A stretch of 64,000 nt of DNA from Gonium pectorale (Eukaryota > Chlorophyta > Chlorophyceae > Chlamydomonadales > Volvocaceae): positions 1,156,262 to 1,220,261 of the forward strand of contig LSYV01000003.1 of assembly GCA_001584585.1 (NCBI GenBank), written 5' to 3'. Below are positions 22,201 to 34,100 of the stretch, in pieces (position 1 is the stretch's first letter; each line of letters begins with the position of its first letter). Under the pieces are notes generated by a model. It saw only the letters and a list, made by a program, of their open reading frames with translations. It had not been told where the DNA came from and did not search any database. Position numbers and translations under genes: made by a program.

Positions 22201-24093
22201 GACAGTTGCATACGACGAGCGGAAAGCGCTGAGTATGCGGCCCTTGTGCCGGGGACCTCTGCTGATGGCAAGCATGGGACTTCTATATGGCCCTCATATC
22301 GTCGTGCTGCTGCTCTGCTCCCCCGCTGCAGCACCCTCAATGTGGTGTGCGCGGGCCCTGGTGCCTCGCTGCCTGAGTTCCCCGACCTGCCCGACGCGGC
22401 CACTGACACCTCGGCAAGCAGCTGCGGCGCGCGCCTGGCCGCTACCTTCACCCTGGCCGACCAGACCGCGCAGTCGGCCTTTGTGCTGTCGCTGCTGTCC
22501 AAGAAGGTTGGTTGACAATAGGGGCGGCTTGCACGGCGGGGAGGGCGGCCTCCAGTCCGACCAGCACGTTGCCGCGGGTACCGGAATGCTACGTTGATGC
22601 GCTGTGCTCGTCTGCCAGCCGCCCAGCCAAGCTTCTAAAGCCGGAACATGATATGACGATATCATGTTCCGGGGCTCCCCGTGGCAGCCCCAACTAGCGC
22701 GGCTCCACCCGATGTACAGCGACGGTATTAACGTTTAGGGTGAACGTCTTGTCACGCGGCGGCTGCACTGCAGATTACGATGCCGGGCTACATCGTGCTG
22801 TCCCCGAGCAGCAACGACAACATGGCGGTGTCGAGCACGCTGCAGACCACGGTGCGCAACACCAACACTTTGGCCATTACGGTGAGTGGGTGCGTGCGCG
22901 GGTGGGGGGGTGGGTGGGTGGCCTTCCCGCATGGCCTCGCCGTGAGGTGGAGCTATGGGGCTTGGGGCCGCGTTCAAGCCCGTCGGGAAATCGTCGCTGG
23001 GGAATGGCCGCCCTCCATGTCCTAACATCGGGTCTAACCGCGTCTCTGTCTGTGTGCTTGCACCCGCTGCGCCGGCCAGGTGACGGACCAAGCAGTGGCC
23101 AAGAGCATAGCGGCGACCTTGGGGCTTCGGCAGGAGCAGGTGGGTGGGCCATCGCGTGGGCAGCTGGCGTTGTGATCAGAAACTGGGAACGCGTCGAGCG
23201 CTGTGTACAGTTGCTTTTTACCGGAGCTTATTCATTGTGTGGCGGCGATTTACCTCTGCCTAGACAGCTTCGTGCGTCCAGTGACTGCCTGATCAAGATG
23301 CATGCATCCGCTGGTCATGTCTCTGCCGCTCCCAACAAGCCTAAACCCTGGCGGCTTGCATCTTCCTGCCGTGATGCCCCCCCCCCCGTGCTCCTCGCCC
23401 CAGGTCTTCATCGTGTCGGGTCCCGACGGCAGCCTCAACGGCACCAGCGGCAGCGGCAACCTGGCCCTGTTCGCGCCGCCGCCGCCGCCGCCCCCCAAGA
23501 AGTGCGACCGGCCGCACCTGGGCAGCCTGTGCGGCGCCGAGGCGTTGGGCGTCATCGTGGCCATTATCATTGGCAGCGTGCTGCTGCTGGCGGCGTTCAT
23601 CCTGTTGGCTGTGTGCCTCATCTCGCGGGTCAGTGCGTAGGGAGGCGGGGGATGTCTCAACCGGGCTGCACGGGAGCCCCACCGTAATCCTGTCCTGAAT
23701 GCAGGCAAGCCCTCGCTTTCCCAATGGGGCTGGCCGGGGTTGCCGGGGTGGCGCATGCTGCGTGGTTGATGCCAAAGTCTCTGTGTCCTGCCTAGGAGCA
23801 TCGGAGGGAGGGACCTGGCACACGGACGCTGCGCGTAGGGCAAAGCATGGACAGTATCTGGTGTCCTGCAAGAGGGCTGGTTAGAATCCTGCTAACCGCT
23901 TGCTCACCGCCTGTGCGCGCAGGGCCGCCAACCGGTTATGGCGGAGGATGACTACGCGTGGGCGCAGAAGTACGCGCACGTGACGCCGGGCATAATGCCC
24001 GCATACGCGCCGCCGGTCTTCCGTGCGCAGCCTTATTCAGTTGATCTCAACCAGCAGTCGGTGTATGTTGGGTCAACCGTCGTGCGGGAGTAA
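19272..24093 (+). CDS. Hydroxyproline-rich single-pass membrane glycoprotein, wall/matrix type
   Basis: Seven exons join in phase: 19272-19474, 19902-22151, 22332-22506, 22774-22881, 23080-23139, 23404-23628 and 23923-24093, giving 1063 residues. The start at 19272 was chosen because it opens a signal peptide ([16 protein letters not shown]). A Cys-containing ectodomain follows, then about 330 residues of (S)PPPP/PSPPPP repeats. Next comes a globular insert near residues 410-510 with [20 protein letters not shown], then a second Pro-rich block of about 240 residues. A Cys-containing domain and a short KKC-containing linker lead to one transmembrane helix ([20 protein letters not shown]). The tail is about 60 residues, with repeated Tyr and Pro. 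The Pro blocks resemble the extensin-type rods of pherophorins and agglutinins, where Pro is hydroxylated and glycosylated. I did not recognise a pherophorin globular domain. The tail suggests a wall-to-membrane link. Confidence 0.8.
22641..22672. repeat. Perfect 14-bp inverted repeat inside an intron
   Basis: CCGGAACATGATAT (22641-22654) pairs with ATATCATGTTCCGG (22659-22672) across a 4-nt GACG loop. It lies in intron 3 (22507-22773) of the hydroxyproline-rich gene. Confidence 0.85.
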
Positions 24094-25265
24094 GTGGACG
24101 GTTCCACGCAAGTGGTTTCGAGGGGGGCCGTGGGACAGGGTGAAGAGGAGAGGGGAATGAAACCATGTGCATGTTGCTCTGGCATGGACCGTCCCAAGTT
24201 TCCAATGACGTGTTGTGTACGCGAAAGTCAGTAGCGGTGGCAACATGTCACTATGCATTGCAGTTGATGGAAACTTCTGCGGGTATGCGGTGCGCACGTG
24301 TTTGACCCGCACGTGTCGGTGGCAAGGGGAAACGGTGCAACCTCGTCCTTATCGCGCGCACCCATGTTGTGTCGCTCTTATCGGGCGATTAAGTGATTAT
24401 GTCTTCATGCGAACTGCAATGGGTCGGCCCAAGGGTATTGATTGCGCAGGGCTTCATGTGCGACTGCACGGCCCACAGCGCTTGGGCTGTGCATTTGGTG
24501 AGCCGGTGCATGGAGAGTCTGCGTTTGGGCATGGGCAAATAGCTGGCCATGTAGCCAGGCATTTATTGGGTAGCATACCGTATATGCATGGCGTGCCCTG
24601 ATCTTCCCAGATTTGGCCATCACATGATTCTTCATCGGTCACCAGGGTTATGTGGCCTGATCTTGCATTCTCCAGGCTCCATACAACCCTTTCTGTACCG
24701 TGTGGTAGGGTCAATGCTTGGCGTGGTCCGGGCGCAATGGGGCGCTAACACGGGCGGGACCGCGGCGCGTCGGCTCCTAAGCTAGTGTGGCAGTGCTCAC
24801 ACGCAGATTTGGCAGAAATCGACTGCTGTGGCATACATGGGACTGCTTACGGTTCTATGTCCCGATATGTCCACCATCCCAGGTACAGAAGGGTGCACAC
24901 TGCCGTATATGATCGTATCATACAGTCGCGGACCCACGTTGGCCGGCCATCCAGTGGCATTGCAAATCGACTGGCATTTTAAATCAATCACGTCCTTTAT
25001 CCCACTTATCCCACTAATGGGTTTGTCTGTCCGGCGACACGTGTCTATGTCCCGGGTGGGTGTTATTGTTGTCGCAGGGGCCGATACCGATAATCATTGG
25101 TGCCCATGTTATCAGCTCATCGGGCCCCGCTGCACGACACGTATGACGAATACGTCCACCACGCGACAGCACAGGATACCGGCCGGTACACCGAATTTGC
25201 ATGTTGAGAGTTATGAATCATCTGGGTAAATGAAAGGAAACTAAGATACTCGAATAGCCGCGGCC
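24094..25265. other. Intergenic, 3' of the hydroxyproline-rich gene
   Basis: No supported gene. Composition is less GC-rich than the flanking exons. It contains several short near-palindromes such as ATATGATCGTATCATA near 24906. Confidence 0.4.
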
Positions 25266-28046
25266 ATGAACAAAGGCGTTCCTGTTGCGCTTCGGCCGGA
25301 TCTTAAGGACGCGAGCTTGTCAACACGTCTCGATGCCGTGTTTGGCTCCCTGGGTGCAGCCCAGGGCGGTTGGGCTTTAAAGCAGGATGTTGCCCCTTTC
25401 CGCGCTGGCGCCGGAGTTGAGGAGTATAACTACAGCAGTGACGAGGAGGATCCCAACGAGGGGCTCCGTCCGCTTATGCCCAGCCGTCTTGTCGACTCAG
25501 ACGATGACGACACGGGCGGGGCCGGAGCTGATCGGGTGGCGCCTTCAGAAACAGCGCACCCCGACGATGACGACAACGGACAGCTCAGCGAGGAGCGAGC
25601 GGAGCGGGAGCGGGAGCGGCTGCGCTGCTCCCTCTCCTCACGGCGGGCATTCGACGCTGAGGCGGAGGAGGATGAGTTTGACCGCTTCGCAACCAACACC
25701 ATGGACATCCGCACGGGGCTGGCAGATGCCAAGCCGCCGGGGTTCACTGAGGTACGTCGACGTCGGCTTGCCGGATTCAGCGGAGGCGACAGATGCGCGC
25801 CGGGCGGAGGGCTAGGCGGCCATGGAGTTGTTGCCTGGTGTGAACAGAAGATAGTGGCCATGGCACCTGGTCTGGGACAATGCGCACCTTTAGTCTCCTA
25901 AACATTAATGGAGTGGAGCGTACATGGCTTGGTCTGAGCGGGCGCACGCACCCATTTTCTTGCGCTTTGGCTGTGACAGGCGCCTTTCTTCAACATGCAC
26001 ACGCGGCTGTGTGACTGCACATCAACATATGCGCCGCGCCTCACATTCCCTCGCTCGGGACCCTTGTCCCGTCGCAGGTTCCACTTGAGAGCGCGTGGGA
26101 GCGCATGCACAGCCGCTGGGAACAACAGCAACAAGTTTTGCAGGAATCCGGAGGAGCAGCCAGCGTCGGAGAGCCCATGGACGACGATATGGTGGCATTC
26201 CCTTCCGTCCAGCCAGGCAGCACCAGCGCGGGGCCAACCAGTGACCACAATAGCACCTCGCCAGCAGGCCGGAAACGAGCCCGCAATGGCACCGCAGCTG
26301 CTCCGGCGGGCGAGGGCGGCGCCGCAGGTGCAGACGCGCTGGCGGCGCAACGGAGTGGTGGATACGTGCCCGCGGGAGACGTAGAGATGATACCCGCAAT
26401 CGGGCAGGACGGCAGGGCTAATTCAGATGCTCCCGGTGACGCAGCGGTTGCGAATGGCGGGTTAACGGGTGCAACGACCGAAAGCGTTGGAGCTCAATTT
26501 GCCGTGTTGCGGGGATCGGCCGCCGCCGTCACCGGCGGCGGTGGCGCTGCAGTAGAAGCTATGGCAGCGCCTTCAGCGCGACAGCGTGGCGGCCGGCGGG
26601 TGCAGTGGGCGGACTTCGTTGCTACCAGCAGGTGAGGACACAAGCTGGTTGGACACAATGGCGTGGGAACAGGAATAAGAAGGTAAATGCTTCTGAAGAG
26701 GCAATTTACAAGGCTTACATTCCGCGGCACTTGTCCTGCACACGAGGCTTGAATACCGCACCTGCTGCGGCATGGCTGCACCGGGCCTCTCCGCAGACCT
26801 GCAGAGACGAGCGACGCTGCGGCAGCGCCCAGTGACGACAACCGGAGGCGCAACGACGACGGCGGCCCTGGCCGCGGGAGAGGCAACGCTGGGGCCCACA
26901 ACAGCGAGCCGGGCGGCCGTGGCGGGCACGGCGGGCGAGGCGGGAGAGGCGGGCACGTCCGGCTGGACTGGCAGCGCCGCGGGTTCGTCCCGGACCACGT
27001 GCGCAACCCGCACCGCTACATCATGTACACTTTGGACGAGGAGCTGGTGGTGGGCGGTGGCGAGCAGCGCAACGGCGGTGGCCGCGTGGGGCGGAACGGC
27101 ACCCACGGGCACGGGGCCGCGGACTGGCGCGGCTCAGGAACTCAGGAGGAAGCGGAGGAGATGCGGCAGGTGAGTCGGTTGCCGGGATGGGCGACCTGCC
27201 GACTGTGCTAGACCATGCTAGGTCCCCAGTACCTGCGGGCGCGTAGGCCGTAGGGTTGGCACACTGCTGGCTAATGGCTTTGTTGCGACGTAAAGCTCGG
27301 GACGCTCGGAAAGGGGCGTATCTGCCAACAAGTGGAATGTGCTCCAGGCAGGGTTCGTACTATGATATTCGCAGTAGTAAGGCAGGGCCCCGCCGGTATG
27401 CGACCAGCTCGCCCTTGCACGATGGTTGGCGTTGGGATGAGGCACCCTTGGCTCCAGCCACCGGCCATCGCGCAGCGCCGTTCCGGGGTGTATGTGTCTC
27501 CCCGCAGCGGCATGAAGGCCGGCATGTGTTGCCTGGCCAGGGGTGATGCCTATGTATGCCTTCTTACTGAATGCTTTCGTGCCCTTGAACTATCCGGTCA
27601 TGCAGGCCCTGACCGACGTGCAGCGGGCAGTGGTTACGTCCGAAAGTGCACAGCACGACCCGGTTCGCGCTGAGACGACCTTTGGAAGCGGCATCGCCTT
27701 CCGCCCGCGCGCGCAGCGCCAAGCCGCACAGCAGGGGCAGGGGCAGGGCGCACAGCAAATACAGCAAGCGGAAGGGCGAGATAACGGCGGGGCTGCAAGC
27801 GAACGGGCTACTGCTGCCCTCGCACCCTCGTCACAGGCGGCTACGCAGCGCAGCGTGTTCCCGGTGGATGAGGACGGTGGGGACGGGGTGGAGACCGGGG
27901 CGGAAATGGCCGGATCGGCCCGCAGTCAGACTTCTCTCGTGGGCTCGGCGGTGAGGGCTGGCGGTCGGCGGCACTTCCGGTCCCGGCGGGCTGCGGCGGA
28001 GGGTGACGGCGATGGAGGTGGAAGCGGTACCATGCAGGAGGACTGA
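25266..28046 (+). CDS. TSSC4-like protein (putative U5 snRNP assembly factor)
   Basis: Four exons join in phase: 25266-25751, 26078-26631, 26797-27169 and 27606-28046, giving 617 residues. The clue is VPDHVRNPHRYIMYTLDEE in exon 3. It matches the conserved VPD-[YH]-V-x-x-P-x-[RK]-[WY]-x-x-Y-[ST]-[LF]-[DE] motif I associate with the TSSC4 family. Human TSSC4 binds U5 snRNP during assembly; that role is transferred by family only. TRLDAVFGSL near residue 21 fits the family's N-terminal IF-x-x-L element. Other features are an acidic N-terminal half, a KRAR basic patch in exon 2 and an RGG-type stretch (GRGRGN, GGRGGHGGRGGRGG) just before the motif. The last exon is Gln/Gly/Ser-rich and ends in an Arg cluster. 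The RGG stretch is consistent with RNA binding. The motif match is short, so the assignment is moderate. Confidence 0.65.
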
Positions 28047-28049
28047 TGA

Positions 28050-28475
28050 GGTCGTTCCGCGGGAACACAACTGTGCTTGAGCTCAAACGGCCATTAGCAC
28101 TCGGCGTCTGCATTGAGCTAGAGCTCGAACTTGCTGCTGTCGTTTCAGGTTTGCTTCTCTGTTTTACTCCTTAAAATTTGTTGCGGCTCCGGCTCACCAT
28201 GATTGAAGAGCGCCGAAGCCTCCAGTTAGCTGCAAATCCGTTGCCACGTTGGACCGGAGTCCGTGAAAGCCGACGTGCGGTCTGCCGCGGACCAGACGCC
28301 CCGCTGCGGAGTTGAGCTGCCATTCATGCAGTTGGAATACTGTTCATAACAATGTACTCCCATCAGTCTTGGAGTCCGACCCACGGGTCAGCGAAACGCC
28401 AACAGCAGGTGCTGGACTGAGCGGCAGCAAACAGTTTACTTCTTAGAAACGCAAATTGGGCTTTGTCGTCCGCAG
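28050..28475. other. Intergenic, 3' of the TSSC4-like gene
   Basis: No gene seen. In particular there are no helicase or E3-type exons that the following RZ zinc finger would normally require upstream. Confidence 0.4.
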
Positions 28476-28957
28476 GTCATCACTGCACGGGAGAAATACG
28501 AGGTCCTCATGGCGATAGCGGTCGCGGAGGCAGGGCACGGGCGCTGCCCTACCGCGTGGCTACGATGCCATGTGTACCAGTTCAGTAACGATGTCACGCG
28601 TGTTGACTAGTCGTGCGGGCCGCGGGCCACACTCCGGTCTCGCATCTCCGCTGCTGGCGTGCCCCGCCCCTGAGCCCATCAATGAGTGCAACGCGGCAGC
28701 CACACAAGCTCCCCTGACAGTCGATTGCTCGCGCATGCACCCTAATATTTCTGTTGTCGGGGTGCGCATCGCCCTGCCCGTTGCCCAGGTGCCCCGGGGG
28801 CCACGTGTACGTGATCGGCAACTGTGGCAACCCCACCGAGACCGGCAGGTGCCCCGAGTGCGGTTCGCAGGTGGGCGGCAACGAGCTGCTGGGATCCGGC
28901 AACAGCCTCGCGAACTGCCTGATTGACAGGCTCAAGGCGGAGGCGGGCATCCGGTAG
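28476..28957 (+). pseudogene. Stranded RZ-type zinc-finger remnant (NFX1/ZNFX1/RNF213-like tail)
   Basis: Two exon-like pieces are seen. The first (28476 to about 28545, after CGTCCGCAG) reads ITAREKYEVLMAIAVAEAGH. The second (28789-28957, after TTGCCCAG) reads CPGGHVYVIGNCGNPTETGR and CPECGSQVGG, ending at TAG. Together they match the C-x3-H-x(n)-C-x2-C zinc finger that ends ZNFX1/RNF213-type proteins, which join nucleic-acid helicase or AAA modules to RNA or innate defence. There is no upstream domain within reach. The first piece lacks a normal donor where the conserved frame breaks after GHGR. I read it as a truncated, probably dead copy. A short finger-only protein is the alternative. 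Confidence 0.6.
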
Positions 28958-29901
28958 ACGCTCGCCCTTCTTGGTGCCTACCTGCCCTATCTGTGTACGG
29001 GACGCGTTCACCCAGCGGCGGCAGCGGACACTGTGACATGGTTAATGACCCGTAGTGAAGATGCAGAAAGGCTTCCCTTGATGTTGCGCTAGCCCGCTTG
29101 CCTGCGCACCGAACTTGTGCATAGAGTGCGCTGCGGCTAGCCGTTGCGCATCGCCTTCGGCGTATGGCAGAGAGGCGGCATTGCTAGAACGGCTGAGCTG
29201 TGCTAAAGCCGCGTGGATGTACATCTTGATGAAAGAGTAAGGCCCATGCGCACGCTGACATTGCTACCGTGTGCATATCATCAGGGGTTCTTCACGCGGC
29301 AACGACACATACGAATTGTTACGGCGGTTGCGGAAGAACCCCGCCCTGTACTCGACATGTGCAGGACGTGCTGAGCGCGATGAGGTGTCTTGTGCAAGCG
29401 ACACGTTGTGCTTGTCCGTCTGCCTGGGTACTGCATTGTTGGATGTTGGATTGGAAAAGGATTGCCGATTGAGAGGTAGCGCAAGTGGCCGTTGAGGATA
29501 AACCGTGCCCCACTCGTTGCGCACCATTCATCCTGGTTCCCTGTTGCCTGTGCTCATCCCATATGGTAAGATGTACTGCGAGACCGTCATTAGTCCTTCG
29601 TCATACTACCGGTAGTGCACAGATGTACAAAGATCTTACAAGGTGCTTGCCTCAGGGCGTATGACCGCCCTCTGAACAAATGTCGCATTTGCCATCTGGT
29701 CCTGTGCAACAGCAGGTGTAGACACAACTGCAAGCAGCCTCGAAACAAGACACCTGACATGCAGACACCAAAGAATGAACGCACGGGCAGCACGGGTCGT
29801 CACGACCCCGCAGGGACGCGGGCCCGCATTGCGGAACCCTTTATAAAACAAGGGTTTCCGCACCATACAAGTTACCTCACTGCTGCAGCTGACTGCTGGA
29901 T
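28958..29901. other. Intergenic between the RZ remnant and a minus-strand ORF
   Basis: No supported gene. Small ORFs on both strands show no family resemblance. Confidence 0.35.
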
Positions 29902-30834
29902 TCAGTCACCAGGAGGAGTGGCCTCAGGGCTTGGCAGGACGGCTTGGTCTGATACACCCATCAGCCGCGCCGCCCTTGCATGCAGCTCCCGCACGTCAGC
30001 ACGCAGCTCAATCAGTTGTTCGCCCAGCCGCGCGTGATGCACCTTCAGCGGTAGCTCTGAGAGCCCTGGGCCAAGCCGCGCCCCCGCTTGCTCCTCCTGG
30101 CCCGGCCGAAGCAATGATGGCGGGCTGTGAGGGGAGCGTCCAGCCGCATCCCCAGATACGATGCCGTTCCTTACGTCCATTTGGCCAGCCTCGTGAGTAT
30201 CCGCCAGGTCGGGGCAAGGAATTCCTCCCCCAAGAGGTTCGCACCTCACAGATTCGTGCTGGCCAAAGGTAAATGACGCAGCAGGCCGCTTGTGGCTGTC
30301 GTCTTCTGGCTGCTGGCGGGCGGGGCCAAATCGCGCCAACGCTTGACGCGTCGCTTCCAGGGTCGGGACGGCGTAATCGTTGAGGGATCGGCGCCCAATG
30401 TCGGCTCCGCTGGCAAGTGGATGGCCCGGAAGCACGGCGCGGTTTCCCGCAGGATTGACGCCGCAACTAGGACCAACGATCGTGGCTCCAGGGCAGGACA
30501 AGACTGTTTCAGCCATGCCATGCAGCTTCCGGGAATCGAGGAGGACCAGAATCGGGTCCTGCCGTTCCAGCGGGCGCGCTGAATCGTCCCGCGGCGGGTA
30601 CTTGCTGCCTGTGTTGTAGTGTGGGGCCGTCCGGAAGTGGCGCCGGCTTATGTCCCTAGCGAGGGACTGCGCAAAGGGTTCCTTTTGGAGCCGGGCCTCC
30701 TCCCTTGCCACCTTTGCGATCATTTCGCGGCTCCGCAGAGAGTTGTGGGCCCGCCGCGCCCAGTGGCTCAGGGCCACATCCAGCGGAACGGACAGCTTGG
30801 CGTCTGGCTCATTTAGTAGCTCCTGAACCTCCAT
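29902..30834 (-). CDS. Uncharacterised protein, single long exon
   Basis: An uninterrupted minus-strand frame gives about 310 residues from the ATG at 30834 (MEVQELLNEPDAKLSVPLDV) to the stop at 29902. The N-terminal 75 residues are rich in Arg, Glu and Ala and look helical, including a run with REMIAKVAREEARLQ. The middle is Pro/Gly-rich. The C-terminal 45 residues again look like a coiled coil (LGEQLIELRADVRELHARAA). An acceptor-like TTGCAG just upstream of the ATG leaves open a further 5' exon. I do not recognise the family. It is divergent to the TLC gene, with 338 bp between the two start codons. Confidence 0.5.
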   Translation of the reverse strand: MEVQELLNEPDAKLSVPLDVALSHWARRAHNSLRSREMIAKVAREEARLQKEPFAQSLARDISRRHFRTAPHYNTGSKYPPRDDSARPLERQDPILVLLDSRKLHGMAETVLSCPGATIVGPSCGVNPAGNRAVLPGHPLASGADIGRRSLNDYAVPTLEATRQALARFGPARQQPEDDSHKRPAASFTFGQHESVRCEPLGGGIPCPDLADTHEAGQMDVRNGIVSGDAAGRSPHSPPSLLRPGQEEQAGARLGPGLSELPLKVHHARLGEQLIELRADVRELHARAARLMGVSDQAVLPSPEATPPGD

Positions 30835-31172
30835 GCGGTAGTTGCATTGCTGCAACTATGGATGCGGGGGCCGGGTGCGAAGCAGTTGGAGGGTGTCTGT
30901 GAGTTAAGTGGAGAGGCGAGAGGCATGTGCCGAAACACACCTGTTGAACTGCGCTCGTCGACACCAAGCGCTGTTGCTCTGGAAATACCGGAAGCTGCTT
31001 TCCAGTACCCCTTTGCCGCAGGAGGTCACATAGCCGGGAGCTGACCTGAACCGTGTCTGGACCTAAACTCGGACCGTGTCTTGCCCTGAACCGATGGTCG
31101 TTATTATCCATCGACAGCTGGGCCGGTCAAGCAGTATGTCAGCTACATATCCGTAAATATTTCTTGTGCAAG
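30835..31172. promoter_or_regulatory. Shared upstream region of the divergent minus-strand ORF and TLC gene
   Basis: 338 bp separate two divergent start codons, so both promoters must lie here or overlap the genes. No clear core motif was found. Confidence 0.3.
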
Positions 31173-34100
31173 ATGTTCCTCTCCAACTGGGTTGGCATAA
31201 GAGCGCACCGGCATGCACTTTGGACCGCCGTATCGCTCGTCCATGCGGTCTTCGCCTATCGCACTTGGTAATCATCCGTGATAGTGGTAATATTACCCCA
31301 AAACTGCACGTGGATTTGGGTGGTGCTAGCTAACCTCCCCATTTGCGGCGGCCAGCAACCATTAAAGGCACTTCACTCCCGAGTAATGCGCGGCTTCAGC
31401 TTCATTGCCGGGGGCGGTTGGGGAGGTAGACCCGACTTCCACCGCCTCCGGCGGGACCGTCAGTCGGCTCGGTCCTCCGCGTCAGGAGCGGGCCCCAGTG
31501 GCAGGGCAAGCTACTTCGAGAAGGTCGCGGTGCGTGAGCGCCCCCCGTTGGCCCCGTGCACTGCGGCTGCTGCAACCAAGCCCCACGCGCTCCCTGCTGC
31601 AGGGATGGGAGGCGCCGCTGAAAGCAGCGGTCACATCCGGCGCCCTCTCCTCGGTTGGTGACTTGCTGGCGCAGACCCTCATCAGCCAGCAGGCCGTCCG
31701 CGAGGGCAAGGAGGCGCCTCCTTACGACCCTCTCCGCACGCTTCGGATGGGTGGCTATGGCTTCCTCTGGTACGGACCGTGCCAGTACTACTGGTACAAC
31801 CTCCTGGACTGGCTGATGCCCATCAAGACTACCACTAACTTCCTTTCAAAGGTGCGTCCAAGCTGCAGGGCGCGTCCGCCGGTCTGACTGTCAGGGGCTG
31901 TTGCAGTCAGTTCAGTTTCCTGTGTCAGGACTGACCGGCCCTGCTGAGGCTGTTACGTCAACACAGCTATGAAAACCCTCGACGGCCCAACCTGTCATGC
32001 TGCCGGTGCCTCGCTGGCACAGGTTGCTGCCAACCAGCTCATCCTGGCGCCCATCACGCTCAGCAGCGTGTTTGGATACAACCTGGCGCTGACGGGAAGA
32101 GCAGATGCCATCCCAAACAAGCTGCGAGACGACCTGTGGCCCACCATGCAAAACGGTAGGGGCGCCCGCCGGCGTTCCATCTTCGTGTTGGCATCCGAAC
32201 TGTTGCAGGACGGCAGCAAGACGTATTGCGGAGTGCTTGCTTGGTCATTGGCCGCCAGGGGTCAAACCGGCTCCACTCCTCCAGAGCTGACCTTCCCAGG
32301 GATCTATTTGCACCAGGACTCGAGCTAAGTCATTGAGGGATTGTTACTCTTTGTCGTACTGCTCCCAGGCTGGAAGTTCTGGATCCCCGCCGCCAGCCTG
32401 AACTTCTACTGCGTACCGCTCAAGTACCAGGTGCTGTACATGTCTGCGTGCGGGGTCCTGTGGACGGCCTATCTTTCCTACACCAGCAATGCGCCCACTC
32501 CTGCGCCCGCGCCAGTGGCTGTGCCAGCGAAACCATGCTGTAGCAGCAAGGGGAGGTAACGTAGCTGGCCGTGCCGAGCAGCGCTGGGCCATGTTGGGTA
32601 GGTTCTCTGCAAGAGCCACGGTTTCAGGAGATCGGATAACCTGCTTGGGTCGTATTGGATGTCCGCGTGCGAAGTGCTGATCGGTCTCCGCTGTTGCACG
32701 GGAATAGTATTTTGGAAAGCTTTCATGTGCACCGCTGTACGTAAATATGGGGGGGTCGGAAATAGGCTGTCCATCGAGTCTAGGGAGCGTGTCCAGCGGG
32801 TCACGGTGGGGTGATGAGTTGGAAAGGGGAGTTGGGAAGAAGGGGTTGGGCTGCTGGGACCATTTGGGTTGATAGTATGGCTGAGCGGAGTTGGGGTGAT
32901 TAGATTGATGGGATGGCAAAGACGTTCTGGGGTGGGTGGATTTGTGAGACGGGGTCGGTATTCGCACTTACATTTGTACGCGAAGATGGACGGCGCTTGA
33001 GGCATGATGGCATGCGCATTTCTCCCGTCTCTCCCTAAACTCTGAGGGGCATTTGCTGAGGAGTTTGCTGGTGTTGTGGCGCGCGTCCTGTCGGTCCCGG
33101 AGAGTGGCCGGGACGGCGAGGGCGCATGTATACCCGCGAAGCAGTGAGTGAATTGCATACATAGGCCTCTGGGAATTTTGCAGACTGGGGTGAACGGCCC
33201 GTCACTCACTATTTGAAGTGATGGGGCCTGAGCGCTGCCAGACGACTGCGGAGATAAAGGTATTGGAGGCCGTGACAACGGGGGTCGGCCACGAAGCCCA
33301 CCGCTGTTGTAATGCGCGCCCCGCTTAACCCATCACTGTATGATGCAGATGGTGGCGCGCGCAGTTAGCTCCTGACACGATTGTGTTTCGACGCGGCTTG
33401 TCACAGTCCGCATGGCAAACAGCCAACTTGATTGCTTGTAAAGGCAAGGATCTTGCGCACGATTGCATGTAGAAATGATGTTGCAGGCTGCGTGGTATTT
33501 CGGAGATCAGCACGACGCGAAAATAGGTTATAGGCATATGCGCTTTCTCGATTCTTCAACTTCCTTCAGCACTGCTTGTGAGCGCTTCATTGTCACTGAT
33601 GGGCTGACGAATAAAAATTGCTCTTCCACAAAACAAAAGCTGCCTTCTGCCTCGTTGCTACTTGGCAACGTCACTTCATACCATAGGCTGCTACAAGTCC
33701 ATTGATGCATTGAGCACGGCATCGGGGTGCCGGAAAAGCGCCAACCGTCACGAGAGCGACATGAAAGGTGCGCGCGTGTTGGCATGGAACGGAAACCTGC
33801 CCGATTGTGGTTGTGGCTCCGGCCGCGGAGGCTGGGAGGCCAGCAAGAGCTCGCGGTTGGACCGCGGGTTGTGGACAGGGCATGGCACATGGTTTTATGG
33901 ACTAGCAGCGGGGCTCATGATGTGCATGCCGGAGACGTCACTTGCACATCATCGCATCCCTCGCCCCGCGACAGCCTCCGATCAGGGGAAGAGTGGAGGG
34001 ACTTGTGCTGGGGCGGCAGCGTCTTCTTATGTGGGCTCCACCAAAACCGCCGCCGCGATAGACAAGGACAAGGAAGGCCCTACATCCTTGTCGCAGTCCG

